Shown here: in pieces, positions 62,257 to 64,000 of the stretch
Position numbering within the stretch: the first letter of the stretch is position 1
Layout: each line of letters begins with the position of its first letter
Assembly (NCBI GenBank): GCA_951799405.1
Contig: OX637336.1
Coordinates: forward strand, 20,317,479 to 20,381,478
DNA: 64,000 nt
Source of the DNA: Agapetus fuscipes
Lineage: Eukaryota; Arthropoda; Insecta; Trichoptera; Glossosomatidae
Direction: 5' to 3'
Position numbers and translations under genes: made by a program
Notes under the pieces: generated by a model
What the model was told of the DNA's origin: nothing
Seen by the model: only the letters and a program-made list of their open reading frames with translations
Database searches by the model: none

Positions 62257-62911
62257 ATTTAAGTTCGTATTGTAAGCTCTACAAGCACTTTTTCCTCTTG
62301 ACTTAAAAATGTAAATTTTCAACGATTTGTTTATCTGAATTTTCACATACATTATAATGAAAACAAAAACAGCGGCAACGCGTTTAATTTATAATAGTTA
62401 ACAGTGGAATTATGACGTATCAGGGAAACATTATTTTTTACGACTCTTGAAAAGAAAGTCGGGAAAGGCTTTTTTCCCCCGACTACTAAGGGAAATATTC
62501 TCGCTCCGCATTTTCCTTTTTCTCGAGACTTTATTTATAATTATGACTACATAATGAACTGTAACTCTGTTGACTTTCTCGTTTGCATGGAGGGTGGGGG
62601 TGGCCAGCGCCTCAAGTATACACCTCTACTTTTAAGGCTTCGTTTAACAGGAATCGTTTGAAGGCGTTAGCGTTAACTTTAAAGCATACGAATATTTTTT
62701 AAATAAATTCTAAATCAACTGTTAATCATTGAGAACCCATTTGAATTCATTTTAGATCTGTATACTCTAAATTAATATAAAATCTAAATTAATTTGGCTA
62801 ATCTGCAATTTTGATTTGTAATGTTGGCTTATTCATTTGTTACATTTTTTGTATAGATGTATTTTAAAGGTTTTGTTGATGTTATATATTTAAATGTTAT
62901 TTATTATTTGT
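62257..62911. other. Unassigned AT-rich stretch
   Basis: No domain. The last ~60 bp resemble the LINE-1 UTR preceding A3 modules. Confidence 0.4.
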
Positions 62912-63168
62912 ATTCCTTGACTTATAGGTTGGTATGGATCTGACCACATATACAGTAAAAAATGGTTCACTTTGCCAATGTCACCCCTGTGTCACGGAAG
63001 GTCGGCAAAAGTTGTAGGGTTTATGTTCATGTGAGGTTTGGATTTTATTTGTAAATACACATTCAGCACTTGTAAGCGCGAACTACACGTGTTTGTTTGT
63101 GGGCATGCATGTGACATGAGCTTTAAATGTTAATATATTATCTTAGCAATTTAGATTATTATAGATAC
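62912..63168 (+). mobile_element. A-module, A3, full length
   Basis: TTCCTTGACTTATAGG start, A3 core, AATTTAGATTATTATAGAT end. Confidence 0.92.
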
Positions 63169-63173
63169 CTACT

Positions 63174-63206
63174 CCGATCGACAGCTCAGTTGGTAGAGTG
63201 ATTGAA
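63174..63206 (+). mobile_element. SINE-1 head fragment
   Basis: CGATCGACAGCTCAGTTGG and TAGAGTGATTG: A box side only. Confidence 0.65.
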
Positions 63207-63585
63207 AACATTTAAAATATCATTTATTTTAGAGTTCTTAGAAAGCAATATATTATTCCATATTTAATAAACTCTCTGAATTTCTCCCATTTTAACAGAT
63301 CACAAGAAAAACAATCCGCGCTCCTATTATTTTCTCTGTATTGAAATAACATTGTTTCTAACAATGAATGATGTTATTGTACTGGAAGAAAATCTTGCCT
63401 GCTGGAAAAACAAATTCTTCGAGTCACCTGCGCGAATACCGTTATATAACAATTGGGAAGAAGAAAAACAATGTTTATTCTGAAATACTGTGTAGTTTTC
63501 AACACGATAATTTTCATGAAAATCATTTTAATGATTTGATTTTTTTTTTTTTTTTTTTTAAATATGTTTTGTAGTTTTTTTTTTT

Positions 63586-63919
63586 TTTAATTTTTTACTG
63601 TTTAATTGTTTAGACTTTATTTGTTTTATATATTTGAATGTATTGATTGCTTGTATTCCTTGACTGATAGGTTGGTATGCGGCTGACCACCCATACTGTA
63701 AAAAATGGTTCACTTTGCCAATGTCACCCCTGCTTCAGGGAAGGTCGGCAAGAGTTGCAGGGCTTATGTTCATTTGAGATTGGGTTATTTTATATTGTAG
63801 GTCCACATGCGGCATGTGTAAGCGCGAAATTATGCATGTCTGCTTGTGGGAATGCATTTAATATGAATCTCAAGTGATACATATCTTAGCAGCTTAGATT
63901 TAGATTTAGATTTTAGATT
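63586..63919 (+). mobile_element. LINE-1 3' end: UTR plus A2 module
   Basis: TTTTTTACTGTTTAATTG (63589) is the same UTR sequence that separates the LINE-1 stop codon from the A-module at 59059. The A2 module follows from 63656 and ends TTAGATTTAGATTTAGATTT. It is a 5'-truncated LINE rather than a free module. Confidence 0.88.
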
Positions 63920-64000
63920 TGCTTTGCCAATGTCACCCCTGTGTCGACAAAAGTTGTAAGGTGTATGCTCATTGGCGGTTTGGATTTTATTTGTAAGTAC
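63920..64000 (+). mobile_element. A-module, cut by window end
   Basis: CTTTGCCAATGTCACCCC to TTATTTGTAAGTAC, A3-like, abutting the previous tail head-to-tail. Confidence 0.85.

Noticed and set aside
63677..63877. A ~65-80 codon frame shared by many A-modules (words such as SHAACASANLYVS or CFREGRQELQG)
   Set aside because: The module lies downstream of the LINE-1 stop codon, two different frames stay open in the same copies, and older copies are broken. No sign of protein-level constraint is visible without a dN/dS test.
1..64000. CRISPR arrays, operons, bacterial promoters or rRNA genes
   Set aside because: No regularly spaced unique spacers, no packed ORFs and no rRNA-like blocks. The sequence organisation is that of animal repeat-rich DNA.

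Overview
The window reads as non-genic, AT-rich nuclear DNA from an animal, most likely an arthropod or another invertebrate; the species cannot be named from it. Evidence: no bacterial-style ORF packing, no recognisable host exon set, tRNA-derived SINEs with intact A and B boxes, 3' ends of several non-LTR retrotransposons, a Penelope-like GIY-YIG domain, hAT- and Harbinger-type non-autonomous DNA elements, solo LTRs, minisatellites and satellites. Almost every long ORF is a chance frame in a repeat or the C-terminus of a dead reverse transcriptase.

The dominant component is the A-module, a ~255 bp unit with about fifty copies on both strands. It runs from TTCCTTGACTTATAGG to GCAACTTAGATT and ends in short tandem repeats whose unit differs by subfamily (TTAGA, TTTAGA or TTATAGA). 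At three loci (36594-37190, 42594-43125, 58795-59430) it lies just downstream of a reverse-transcriptase C-terminus. It is therefore best read as the 3' end of a non-LTR retrotransposon (here LINE-1; names are local) and of a SINE-like derivative. LINE-2 has a similar C-terminus but a GTTACA tail. Two tRNA-headed SINEs (SINE-1 and SINE-2) add about forty more pieces and also occur fused as SINE-2/SINE-1 dimers. MITE-1 (TIR with GTGCTTGTTTG) supplies another dozen pieces.

Layout: 1-430 minisatellite; 1.2-8.7 kb SINEs, LINE ends, MITE-2; 9.5-10.7 kb foldback-like minisatellite element; 10.9-12.7 kb inverted LINE-2 pair; 12.8-14.9 kb SINE dimer plus nested solo LTR; 15.8-16.4 kb 32-bp minisatellite; 16.4-26.9 kb A-modules, SINEs and an LTR-2 solo; 26.9-28.0 kb second large minisatellite element between direct repeats; 30.2-30.7 kb hAT element with a transposase remnant; 32-35 kb deep nests including a palindromic LTR; 36-48 kb LINE-1/A-modules and a Penelope-like fragment; 49-56 kb SINE dimers, a ~170-bp tandem repeat and a three-level MITE nest; 56.5-60.4 kb three LINE ends and an LTR-2 solo; 60.6-61.6 kb 90-bp satellite; 61.9-64 kb SINE-2 and A-modules.

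Nested insertions with readable target-site duplications give a relative chronology: LTRs are always the guest, A-modules invade SINE-1, SINE-2, MITE-1 and each other, and MITEs interrupt LINE reading frames. The most unusual object is the LTR palindrome at 34401-34956, whose centre matches the product expected if plus-strand strong-stop DNA snapped back on its own primer-binding site.
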